NCBI GenBank assembly: GCA_030616425.1
Contig: JAUWXJ010000109.1
Coordinates: 1-7,962, forward strand
Direction: 5' to 3'
Length of the DNA stretch: 7,962 nucleotides
DNA from: Desulfobacterales bacterium
GTDB taxonomy: Bacteria > Desulfobacterota > Desulfobacteria > Desulfobacterales > C00003060
Of this stretch, positions 1 through 6,090 are shown piece after piece. Under the pieces are notes generated by a model that was not told where the DNA came from, searched no databases, and worked only from the letters and a program-made list of their open reading frames with translations. The position numbers and the translations under genes are program-made. The first letter of the stretch is position 1, and each line of letters begins with the position of its first letter.

Positions 1-237
1 TTTCCCCTTGAACAAGACCTGGCCCCCTGCGATCTTACCCGGAGGCTGGGGGATAAGGCCGAGTGTGGTCAGGGCTGACACGGTTTTTCCGCAACCTGAT
101 TCGCCCACAAGACAGACTGTCTCCCCCTTGTGGATGTCATAACTTACGCCGTCCACTGCGCGGGCAACCCCTTGGTTAACCTGGAAATAGACCTTCAGGT
201 CCTGAACCGAAAGGAGCATATGGTTGTTATTATTCAT
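1..237 (-). CDS. Oligopeptide/dipeptide ABC transporter ATP-binding protein, N-terminal fragment (cut by window edge)
   Basis: This is the first 79 codons of a peptide-importer ATPase of the OppD/DppD type; the rest runs off the left edge. The Walker A motif GESGCGKT is at residues 45-52, preceded by the usual N-terminal strand (LLSVQDLKVYF) and the A-loop region, and followed by the family's SALTTLGLIPQPPGKIAGG stretch. In this family the protein hydrolyses ATP on the cytoplasmic face of the membrane permeases to drive uptake. It is the fourth gene of the transport operon, 58 bp after the second permease, and an OppF-like partner probably follows outside the window. The start is uncertain: ATG at 237 has no good Shine-Dalgarno, and an in-frame ATG at 219 (residue 7) has none either. 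I kept the longer form. The family call is secure; the exact peptide substrate is not visible. Confidence 0.93.
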   Translation of the reverse strand, partial: MNNNNHMLLSVQDLKVYFQVNQGVARAVDGVSYDIHKGETVCLVGESGCGKTVSALTTLGLIPQPPGKIAGGQVLFKGK

Positions 238-275
238 TACCAATATTAGGAGTAACTAATTATGCGGTTCACATA

Positions 276-296
276 CCCCAATTGGGGCGAAGCCCC
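276..296 (-). other. Two mutually exclusive GC hairpins between permease and ATPase genes
   Basis: Plus-strand 276-287 is the perfect palindrome CCCCAATTGGGG. The overlapping 284-296 reads GGGGCGAAGCCCC, a 5-bp stem with a 3-base loop. Both use the same GGGG run, so only one can form at a time. On the mRNA (minus) strand the second hairpin begins at the permease stop codon and is not followed by a U tract, so it is not a standard terminator. A processing or stability element that sets ATPase expression relative to the permeases is possible but is inference. Confidence 0.5.
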
Positions 297-1414
297 TAGT
301 TCCTTTCCCTGAGTTTGGGATTCAATATATCGCGCAGCCCCTCACCAAACAGGTTGAAGGAAAGGACCACGATCAAGATCGCAAACCCTGGAGCGAACGT
401 CAGCCATGGCGCGTCGAAAATAAAGCGTTTGCCGTCAGAAAGGATACCCCCCCAGGTAGCATGGGGCGGAGGGACACCAAAGCCAAGAAAACTCAAGCCT
501 GCTTCGGTCAAAATGGCAGTGGCAATACCAATGGTGGCTGAAACCAGCACCGGGGCCATAGCATTTGGAATCATGTGACGAAATATAATCCTCCAATGGT
601 TCACGCCAAGGGCCCGGGCAGCTGTTACAAAATCCTGCTCCCGCAACGAGAGGAATTCGGCCCGAACAAAACGTGTGGTTCCCATCCAGCTAGTCAATCC
701 AATGACGATCATTATGTTATACATACTTGCTGGAAGGAGCGCCACCACAGTGAGTATAAGGAAAAAGCTCGGGAAGCAGAGCATGATATCTACAAATCGC
801 ATGATCAGGGTGTCTGCGGAAATAGCGTCTTTGTAAAGCACCCCCATCCATTTTGGTATGGGTCGTTTACCCCATATCCTCTTCGACCAAACCGAAAAAA
901 GAATATACACATGTCCTAGAACAAGAAGCACGACCCCAGGGGTTCTAGCTCCAAAGACCAGCAATCCACCACCCAAAAGCAACACAACAGTGGCAAGGAC
1001 TTGATCCACCCTGACATTGCTTTGTCCAAAATAGCCTGCTATCCCACCCATAAATATGCCGATAAGCACAGAGATCCCTACAGCCACAAACCCCACGGTT
1101 AGAGACACCCAGGCACCCTGTAACATCCTGGCAAACACATCTCGCCCCAGGTCGTCCGTGCCGAATAGGTACACCCCCAGCTTCGGGACCTCTTCAGGGC
1201 GCAGGGTCTCAAGATTCGGCTTGGAGAGGGGTGGTTGCAACTTCTCCTGAAGCCTTACCCTGGCAGGATCAAAGGTCGGATCCGTCCCTGTGGTCAGAAC
1301 AAGCCCCAGGAAGGCAATACAGAAAAACAGTATAAAAATCGTAAGCCCTATGACTGCCAGCCTGTTCTCTTTAAGGAGCCGCCAAGATTCTTGCAAACGG
1401 GAACGCCTTCTCAT
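296..1414 (-). CDS. Oligopeptide/dipeptide ABC transporter permease, OppC/DppC type, with internal insertion
   Basis: This is an inner-membrane permease of the binding-protein-dependent transport family, forming half of the peptide channel. The N-terminus has the OppC layout: a basic start, a membrane helix at about 20-40, a periplasmic stretch, then FGTDDLGRDVFARMLQGAWVSL near residues 84-105. The EAA loop that contacts the ATPase is at about 265-287 (AARALGVNHWRIIFRHMIPN). The C-terminal TEAGLSFLGFGVPPPHATWG and FNLFGEGLRD segments are also typical. At 372 aa it is longer than the roughly 300 aa usual for OppC. The extra part lies at about 131-201, between GGIAGYFG and MRFVDIMLCFPS, and looks like one or two additional hydrophobic segments plus a basic loop. 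The ATG overlaps the stop of the upstream permease gene by 4 bp (ATGA) with AAGG just upstream, implying translational coupling. Confidence 0.95.
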   Translation of the reverse strand: MRRRSRLQESWRLLKENRLAVIGLTIFILFFCIAFLGLVLTTGTDPTFDPARVRLQEKLQPPLSKPNLETLRPEEVPKLGVYLFGTDDLGRDVFARMLQGAWVSLTVGFVAVGISVLIGIFMGGIAGYFGQSNVRVDQVLATVVLLLGGGLLVFGARTPGVVLLVLGHVYILFSVWSKRIWGKRPIPKWMGVLYKDAISADTLIMRFVDIMLCFPSFFLILTVVALLPASMYNIMIVIGLTSWMGTTRFVRAEFLSLREQDFVTAARALGVNHWRIIFRHMIPNAMAPVLVSATIGIATAILTEAGLSFLGFGVPPPHATWGGILSDGKRFIFDAPWLTFAPGFAILIVVLSFNLFGEGLRDILNPKLRERN

Positions 1415-2370
1415 AACCTTATCCTCGGATCGACTACCAGATAGAGCAAATCAGAAACAAAGGTGCCAGCCAGGACCAAGACAGCAGAAACAAAGTTCAC
1501 GGTCAGTATGATCGGATAATCTCGTGCCAGGATCGCCTCATAGGCCATCCTCCCCATACCAGGCCAGGAAAAGATCGATTCAATGATAACAGAGCCGCCA
1601 ATCAGGCCGGGCAAGATGAGACCAAACATGGTGACAAACGGTAAGAGGGCATTCCGCAGGGCATGCTTGTAGTAGACCTGTTCTTCGGGCAGACCTTTGG
1701 CCCTTGCAGTCCGCACATAGTCCTGCCCTTCCACCTCGAGCATCTGGCTGCGAACGTATCTAGACAGGATGGCAATACCCCCGGTGGCCCCGAGCACAGA
1801 CGGGAGCAACAAATGCCACACACGGTCCATGATGAGCCGCAGCCACGAGGCATCCCCAAGCCCAAAGGTCTCCATCCCTATAACCGGTACATGAAAACGG
1901 GTGACTACAAAAATGATCAGAATATAGGCAAAAAAGAAGCCCGGAATGGAGATCAACAAATAAGAAAAAAAGGTGGTACTGCGGTCGTAAAAACCACCCC
2001 TGAATATGGCTGCTCGGATGCCGATTGGAAAAGAGAGGGTCCAGGTGATGATGGTGCCAACGATGAACAGGGGGAGACTATTGAGGAATCGCTCCCAAAT
2101 CTTTCTCAGGACGGACTGATTATCCTTCCAGGATACGGTCTTTCCTGTAAAAAGATCTCGATAGAAGTAAACATATTGGAGATAAAGGGGTTTGTCGAGA
2201 TGGAATTCTTTGCGAAATCGTTCCACCATCTCGGGTGTAAACTTGGGGTTGAGGGGGTCCACCTGGCTCGGCTCGCCCGGGGCAAGGTGAATGATCAAAA
2301 AAGATACAATCGAGACAAAAAACAAGGTGATGATCTTTTGAATAATACTCCGCCCCACAAATGATAGCAA
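1411..2370 (-). CDS. Oligopeptide/dipeptide ABC transporter permease, OppB/DppB type
   Basis: This is the first permease of the peptide importer, an inner-membrane protein of 319 aa, the usual length for OppB/DppB. The N-terminal helix (about 8-28) ends in the family's HLAPGEP segment, followed by the periplasmic domain with FHLDKPLYLQYVYF at 56-70. The EAA loop is at about 220-243 (RTARAKGLPEEQVYYKHALRN), and GGSVIIESIFSWPGMGRM at 258-275 is a strong OppB signature. The product ends in the usual VDPRIRL. The start is a TTG at 2370, supported by an AGAGGG ribosome-binding site 8 bp upstream, inside the end of the binding-protein gene. GTG at codon 5 is the alternative but is poorly spaced. 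It lies 4 bp after the binding-protein stop and overlaps the next permease by 4 bp. Confidence 0.96.
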   Translation of the reverse strand: MLSFVGRSIIQKIITLFFVSIVSFLIIHLAPGEPSQVDPLNPKFTPEMVERFRKEFHLDKPLYLQYVYFYRDLFTGKTVSWKDNQSVLRKIWERFLNSLPLFIVGTIITWTLSFPIGIRAAIFRGGFYDRSTTFFSYLLISIPGFFFAYILIIFVVTRFHVPVIGMETFGLGDASWLRLIMDRVWHLLLPSVLGATGGIAILSRYVRSQMLEVEGQDYVRTARAKGLPEEQVYYKHALRNALLPFVTMFGLILPGLIGGSVIIESIFSWPGMGRMAYEAILARDYPIILTVNFVSAVLVLAGTFVSDLLYLVVDPRIRL

Positions 2371-2374
2371 TGCC

Positions 2375-4507
2375 CTATCCCTCTTGGCTAAAAGTTGGCG
2401 TTTCGGGAAGTTTCACCCATTTATTAAAGTAAAATGTGAAGTTCCCTGTTTTTGTAGGTTTGATCTTTTTGTACACTGCATTCCCCTGACGGTCTGTCTC
2501 TTTTATTACGATCCGCCTGTCCAGGACAGCCGTCCATTTGGCCACGTAGAGAAACGTGTACGGCTGCTCCCGGGCAATGATTTCGTGTAGGCGATGGGAA
2601 TACACAACCTGGCGTTCATGATCGTATTCCTGTCTGATCTTGATAATCAGATCATCTGCTTCACTATTCTTGAACCCCACAAAATTGAGCTGATACGGAT
2701 GGGTCTGACTCGAGTGCCATATCTGATACAGGTCGGGTTCAATACCCATGACCCAGCCAAGGATCAGGGCATCAAAATCGGCCTTGTCTACACGCTCCTG
2801 GATGAAAACCGACCACTCTAAGAGATCGGTCCGGACATCAATACCGATCTGCTTCCAGGCATCCTGGGCAATGGCCAGCACTGCCTTCCGGAGGTCATTG
2901 CCGCTGTTGGTAATGAGCGTGAATTGAAATCTCTTTCCATCTTTTTCAAGCCAACCCTCTTTGTTTCGCCTCCAACCCGCCTCTTCCAGCAGTCTTAAGG
3001 CAGCCTGAGGATCGTACGGGGCAGGCTTTATGCTTTTATCATAGTAATCGGTCTGTTTTACAAAAGGCCCTGTGATGCGCTCCCCCTGACTGTAGAGAAC
3101 GTAGTCTATGATCTTGTCCACATCGATCGCCATGCTCAAGGCTCGGCGTACCCGGGAATCATTAAAGGGTTCACGCCGCATATTATAGCCGATATAGGTG
3201 TAGCCAAATGAAAGGCCGGAAAAATTCTGATATTCGGGATTGTCCCTCAAGCGCTTAACCTGATGGGGCTGAACGCTGTAACTATCGATGGTGCCCGCAT
3301 AAAACTCCATCTCCTGTGTCAAGAGGTCCGGCACGATCCGATAGATATATCGATTATAATTCGGGGAGCCCTCCCAATACTTGTCAAAATGATCCAGGAC
3401 AATATACTGATCTGACTTCCACTCTCGAAAGACAAAGGGGCCGCACCCAATGGGATGACGACTGAAGCTGCTTTGCCGCATGGAAAACTTTTCTGGATCT
3501 TTCCCAAGATGGATAGCCTCTTTTCTCAAGGCTTCATCGTTCAGAAGATGCTCCGGGAGCATCCCCATAGCCCAGGTCCCCAGGGCCGGAGAATAAAGGC
3601 GTTTATAGATAATCCGCACAGTCAGGGAATCAACTACTTCCACTCGCTTGACCGGTTCGTAGTCTGATATGCGTGGTGAGAGGTTCTTTGGATTCATGAT
3701 CGCCTCAAAGGTGAATTTCACGTCACTGGCATCAAAGAGGTGCCCGTCATGGAACTTCACACCAGGACGAAGGTAAAACACTACGGTTGGATTGTGCTCA
3801 GTGGCCGGGAGGATTTCTTCGGCGTACACTGCACGTTTCGATTGCCACGTCTCATCATCCAAGGTGATATAATGCTGCCCGTTGAAGCTGCTAAAATAAT
3901 CCTTCCCGAGGACGCGTGACAGGTTTTGAAAAAGATCCTGATCCACATTATTCAGGACCAGCTTGATCCTGGCCGGGGCCGAAACCCGGATCTTTATTTC
4001 CGCAGTTTCTGTATCCTCATTTTCCTTCTCACGCCTGGTCACCAGAAAGTCTCTGGCTGGAACCACAGAGATCTCCCTGATATTGTCTAACGAGGCTTTA
4101 ACTTCCGGGGCGGCTTCAAAATCCCCGGCCTTGGCCCTCTTGAGAAGGGTCGCAACTTCTTCAACCCCCGCCCTGCCCTTGCCCGGGATATTCGCATCCT
4201 CGTTCACATAAAAGAATGCCTCTTCATAGATATCCCAAGAGGTTGCCAAGCGCCCTCTGAAACGCAGCTCTTCATCCCGGTCGATCAGACCTTCAAACAC
4301 CATTGAATTAATGTCGCTGCTGGCCGAATCTGCCGACAGGATTGGGTTCAGAATGCTGGCATCGCCAATGGAGGCCGCAATATATTCATTGAGGCGATCA
4401 GGGTTGCCGCGTGTCTGCTGCTCGTAGGTAGGCACCCAGAAATAGGACTGGACCAGGAAAAGGATGAGCACGGTGGGAGCAAGTATGAGGACCCGTCGGA
4501 TTGTCAT
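2375..4507 (-). CDS. Extracellular solute-binding protein family 5 (peptide ABC transporter), long form without lipobox
   Basis: This is the periplasmic peptide receptor of the importer (SBP_bac_5 family). Recognisable blocks are the first strand and loop (IGDASILNPILSADSASSDINSMVFEGLI, about 47-75), VVFYLRPGVKFHDG at 242-255, FDASDVKFTFEAI at 258-270, HPIGCGPFVFREW near 351-363, and the signature RVRRALSMAIDVDKI at about 452-466. At 710 aa it is much longer than the roughly 500-550 aa common in the family. About 145 extra residues (roughly 93-240) sit between LATSWDI and VVFYLRPG, rich in charged residues. The N-terminus has one strong hydrophobic helix (about 5-24) after MTIRR but no lipobox cysteine and no clear signal-peptidase site. 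It may therefore be membrane-anchored. The ATG at 4507 has AGAGGA 5 nt upstream. It heads the transport operon. The substrate may be peptides or another compound; sequence alone does not decide. Confidence 0.93.
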   Translation of the reverse strand: MTIRRVLILAPTVLILFLVQSYFWVPTYEQQTRGNPDRLNEYIAASIGDASILNPILSADSASSDINSMVFEGLIDRDEELRFRGRLATSWDIYEEAFFYVNEDANIPGKGRAGVEEVATLLKRAKAGDFEAAPEVKASLDNIREISVVPARDFLVTRREKENEDTETAEIKIRVSAPARIKLVLNNVDQDLFQNLSRVLGKDYFSSFNGQHYITLDDETWQSKRAVYAEEILPATEHNPTVVFYLRPGVKFHDGHLFDASDVKFTFEAIMNPKNLSPRISDYEPVKRVEVVDSLTVRIIYKRLYSPALGTWAMGMLPEHLLNDEALRKEAIHLGKDPEKFSMRQSSFSRHPIGCGPFVFREWKSDQYIVLDHFDKYWEGSPNYNRYIYRIVPDLLTQEMEFYAGTIDSYSVQPHQVKRLRDNPEYQNFSGLSFGYTYIGYNMRREPFNDSRVRRALSMAIDVDKIIDYVLYSQGERITGPFVKQTDYYDKSIKPAPYDPQAALRLLEEAGWRRNKEGWLEKDGKRFQFTLITNSGNDLRKAVLAIAQDAWKQIGIDVRTDLLEWSVFIQERVDKADFDALILGWVMGIEPDLYQIWHSSQTHPYQLNFVGFKNSEADDLIIKIRQEYDHERQVVYSHRLHEIIAREQPYTFLYVAKWTAVLDRRIVIKETDRQGNAVYKKIKPTKTGNFTFYFNKWVKLPETPTFSQEG
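2379..2384 (-). promoter_or_regulatory. Ribosome-binding site for the OppB-type permease
   Basis: The minus strand reads AGAGGG here, 8 nt before the TTG at 2370. It overlaps the last codons of the binding-protein gene. It decides for the TTG start over the in-frame GTG at codon 5, which would lie about 20 nt away. Confidence 0.6.
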
Positions 4508-4512
4508 TGTTA

Positions 4513-4518
4513 TCCTCT
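4513..4518 (-). promoter_or_regulatory. Ribosome-binding site for the solute-binding protein
   Basis: The minus strand reads AGAGGA, 5 nt before the ATG at 4507. The GAGGATA part is one copy of a 7-bp direct repeat; the other copy covers the holA stop codon at 4622-4628. Confidence 0.7.
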
Positions 4519-4530
4519 ATTGTGAAGCCT

Positions 4531-4550
4531 CCCCGCCCTGAAGGGCGGGG
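4531..4550. repeat. Strong GC inverted repeat (8-bp stem, TGAA loop) in the holA / binding-protein gap
   Basis: CCCCGCCCTGAAGGGCGGGG is a perfect 8-bp stem with a 4-base loop; AAG/CTT outside it can add pairs across a small bulge. It lies 12 nt upstream of the binding-protein ribosome-binding site. No U-rich tract follows directly on either strand, so it is not a clean intrinsic terminator. From general knowledge, hairpins of this composition occur at ends of IS200/IS605-type elements and as dispersed intergenic repeats; no transposase gene is present. It could also be an mRNA processing or attenuation structure separating holA from the transport genes. Confidence 0.6.
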
Positions 4551-4626
4551 CTTGCGGGGAGCGAGCCGGTCAAGCGCTTCAGGAATTTTTTTCTTCAGTC
4601 TGATAACATTTGAAGGTCCGATATCC

Positions 4627-6021
4627 TCAGACACCACATATGCGCATGATTGCATGTTCCAGCACCATCTTAGCATCCTGGCCGGAACTCTTCAGTCGAA
4701 TATCAGTATCAAGGAGGACCTCCATTGCCTTGATGAGCTCTTCAAGGGTATAGTTATTTGTTTGCTTGAGTGTCATGTAAATAGCATAGGGGTGTGCCTT
4801 GCCGGTCAAAAGGTCTGGTTCGCGCTTTTCAAGCTCAGGCAGGACAGACTTCTGGAAAGCCTGATAGCTTAGATCCTCTCTCCAGCCGCTCCCATACCTG
4901 GTACGTATAAAATCCTTGGCCAGGATCAGCTTTCGTATCTGGTTGGTTGTAGCTGCAAGTACCTGAAGCTGATGAACCTTGTTCTTTAAGAGGCTGTCCA
5001 GAAAAAAGAGGGCCCCCTGTGTGTTCCTCTCAGCAATCGCATTCGTCATCTCATAGATAGGGTCTTGCTTGGTCCTTTTTGAGACTGTCTCAACGTCGGA
5101 GGGCAAAACCTCCTTCCGGTTCCCTACAAAGGTGATCAACTTATCCAGCTCACTGCTGAAGCCGCGCATGCCGGTGCCAATCTTCTCATACAGTGCCTCA
5201 AACCCCCCAGGTGCCATGGTTTTTCCGACCTTTTTCAAGGACTCCCTCATGTGAGATTTCAAGGCCTGTTGCTGCTGGTGCTTGTCTGCTTTCCTATCAC
5301 CTTTAGGCACAGAGCAGTCAATGACCACCCCTGTTTTACTGACCGTTTTGTAAAGCTTCCGGCGCTTGTCAACAAAGTCGGTGGTAAGGACCAAATGGTT
5401 TGTTTCCGGATATCCTGAAAGGATGGCATCGTTCAGCACCTCAGCATCATCCTGATCCACCGGAATTTCCATTTTCTCCTGCACGCAATACGCGATGACC
5501 TGATCCAACCACACGCCACCGGCATCTTGCTCTCCCTCAGCTTGAGTATTGAAGCTTGCGCCAAAACTCTCTTTCAACCTTTCGTCAAAAATCTTCCTCC
5601 AGTTTCCGTCCTTAACATCATCGAGCGATACGTCACCCGCACTCAGCGCGAGGAGAAGATATTGAACAGATTCTTTGAAGTCTTGTCTTTCAAAGGCTTC
5701 TCTTGACCTGCTAAGGAAATCATCAACAGCCGCAGCCGAATAGAATATCCTTGTGCCATGAACCGCTATCACCTTGGTGGATGGAATCAGCGGAAATGTA
5801 TTTAGATGTTCAATGATCTCGTACACGTTTGCAGTTGCACCATCTATTGATTCATAGTTGAGGTGTTGATGATCTTGCGGAACAAGGGCATCCAAGAGGG
5901 ACTTGAAGGCGGATTTATAAAGGAATTCATCCCCGAACAAGAGATAAACAGGGCCAACTCTGCCTTTTCTGATCTCAGCTAAGAGTTTGGATAGATCTTT
6001 ATGAGTAATCTCACTGGTCAT
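4627..6021 (-). CDS. holA: DNA polymerase III subunit delta, long form
   Basis: HolA is the clamp-loader subunit that binds and opens the beta sliding clamp. The N-terminal fold begins with VGPVYLLFGDEFLYKSAF (22-39). Later blocks are LVLTTDFVDKRRKLYKT (210-226), FSSELDKLITFVG (288-300), DPIYEMTNAIAERN (320-333) with ALFFLDSLLKN, the hydrophobic QVLAATTNQIRKLILAKD (353-370), and a C-terminal DIRLKSSG followed by VLEHAIMRIC. At 464 aa it exceeds the roughly 340 aa of E. coli HolA because of about 100 extra residues (roughly 103-200), partly acidic, between the first strands and the NHLVLTT strand. Clamp-loader delta proteins are poorly conserved, but the ordered blocks make the call solid. The ATG at 6021 has no Shine-Dalgarno; it lies in the proximal copy of an 8-bp repeat whose other copy is 3 nt after the lgt stop, so an insertion has probably displaced its original ribosome site. 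Confidence 0.93.
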   Translation of the reverse strand: MTSEITHKDLSKLLAEIRKGRVGPVYLLFGDEFLYKSAFKSLLDALVPQDHQHLNYESIDGATANVYEIIEHLNTFPLIPSTKVIAVHGTRIFYSAAAVDDFLSRSREAFERQDFKESVQYLLLALSAGDVSLDDVKDGNWRKIFDERLKESFGASFNTQAEGEQDAGGVWLDQVIAYCVQEKMEIPVDQDDAEVLNDAILSGYPETNHLVLTTDFVDKRRKLYKTVSKTGVVIDCSVPKGDRKADKHQQQQALKSHMRESLKKVGKTMAPGGFEALYEKIGTGMRGFSSELDKLITFVGNRKEVLPSDVETVSKRTKQDPIYEMTNAIAERNTQGALFFLDSLLKNKVHQLQVLAATTNQIRKLILAKDFIRTRYGSGWREDLSYQAFQKSVLPELEKREPDLLTGKAHPYAIYMTLKQTNNYTLEELIKAMEVLLDTDIRLKSSGQDAKMVLEHAIMRICGV

Positions 6022-6024
6022 TGG

Positions 6025-6087
6025 TCAGATGCAGGATGCCTGATATTTCGGACTGGCATCCGGCATCCGGCATCCGGGATCGGTCAT
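6025..6087 (-). other. Short 20-codon reading frame between lgt and holA
   Basis: The ATG at 6087 (original-copy start in the distal 8-bp repeat) lies 3 nt after the lgt stop and reads 20 codons through the heptad repeats to a TGA, itself 3 nt (CCA) before the holA ATG. It is in the same frame as holA. It could act as a leader for translation reinitiation. The peptide resembles nothing I recognise and is probably a by-product of the insertion. Confidence 0.3.
6055..6075 (+). repeat. Heptad tandem repeat GGCATCC x3
   Basis: Three exact GGCATCC units lie end to end at 6055-6061, 6062-6068 and 6069-6075, followed by the degenerate unit GGGATCG (6076-6082). An inverted unit GGATGCC lies at 6034-6040. 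Confidence 0.9.
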
Positions 6088-6090
6088 TGT

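Larger units (their letters stand above)
4511..4628. repeat. Possible insertion bracketed by 7-bp direct repeats TATCCTC
   Basis: TATCCTC occurs at 4511-4517 and again at 4622-4628, bracketing 104 bp that contain the GC hairpin. On the coding strand the repeat is GAGGATA: one copy overlaps the holA stop (TGAGGATA), the other is the core of the binding-protein ribosome-binding site. Collapsing the two copies gives TGAGGATAACAATG, a compact stop / ribosome site / start junction. A 7-bp repeat in a gap this size can arise by chance, so this is only suggestive. Confidence 0.3.
6016..6089. mobile_element. Putative miniature heptad-repeat insertion with 8-bp flanking duplication
   Basis: Exact copies of GGTCATTG at 6016-6023 and 6082-6089 flank 58 bp. 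The left end carries GATGCAGGATGCC (6028-6040); the right end carries three tandem GGCATCC units (6055-6075) plus a degenerate fourth. The two ends are inverted relative to each other (12 of 13 bases match), so the insert can fold into a hairpin. The flanking repeat contains the holA ATG. Removing the insert and one repeat copy leaves lgt stop–ACA–ATG, with GGAAG at the end of lgt as a ribosome site. There is no coding capacity beyond a 20-codon reading frame. The insertion interpretation is inference from this architecture. Confidence 0.5.

Noticed and set aside
1663..2364. A 233-codon plus-strand open frame opposite the OppB-type permease
   Set aside because: It is fully antisense to a well-recognised permease, its product has no family features, and its composition is what a reversed membrane-protein gene gives.
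4531..4592. Possible intrinsic terminator: GC hairpin plus the T7 run at 4586-4592
   Set aside because: The T run is about 35 bases from the hairpin, on the strand opposite to all genes here; a terminator needs the run directly after the stem.
4398..4676. A 92-codon minus-strand frame spanning the holA end and binding-protein start
   Set aside because: It overlaps two real genes in another frame, and its middle is just a translation of the GC hairpin.
6028..6082. CRISPR-like repeats
   Set aside because: Units are 7 bp and directly tandem with no unique spacers, so this is a short tandem repeat and not a CRISPR array.
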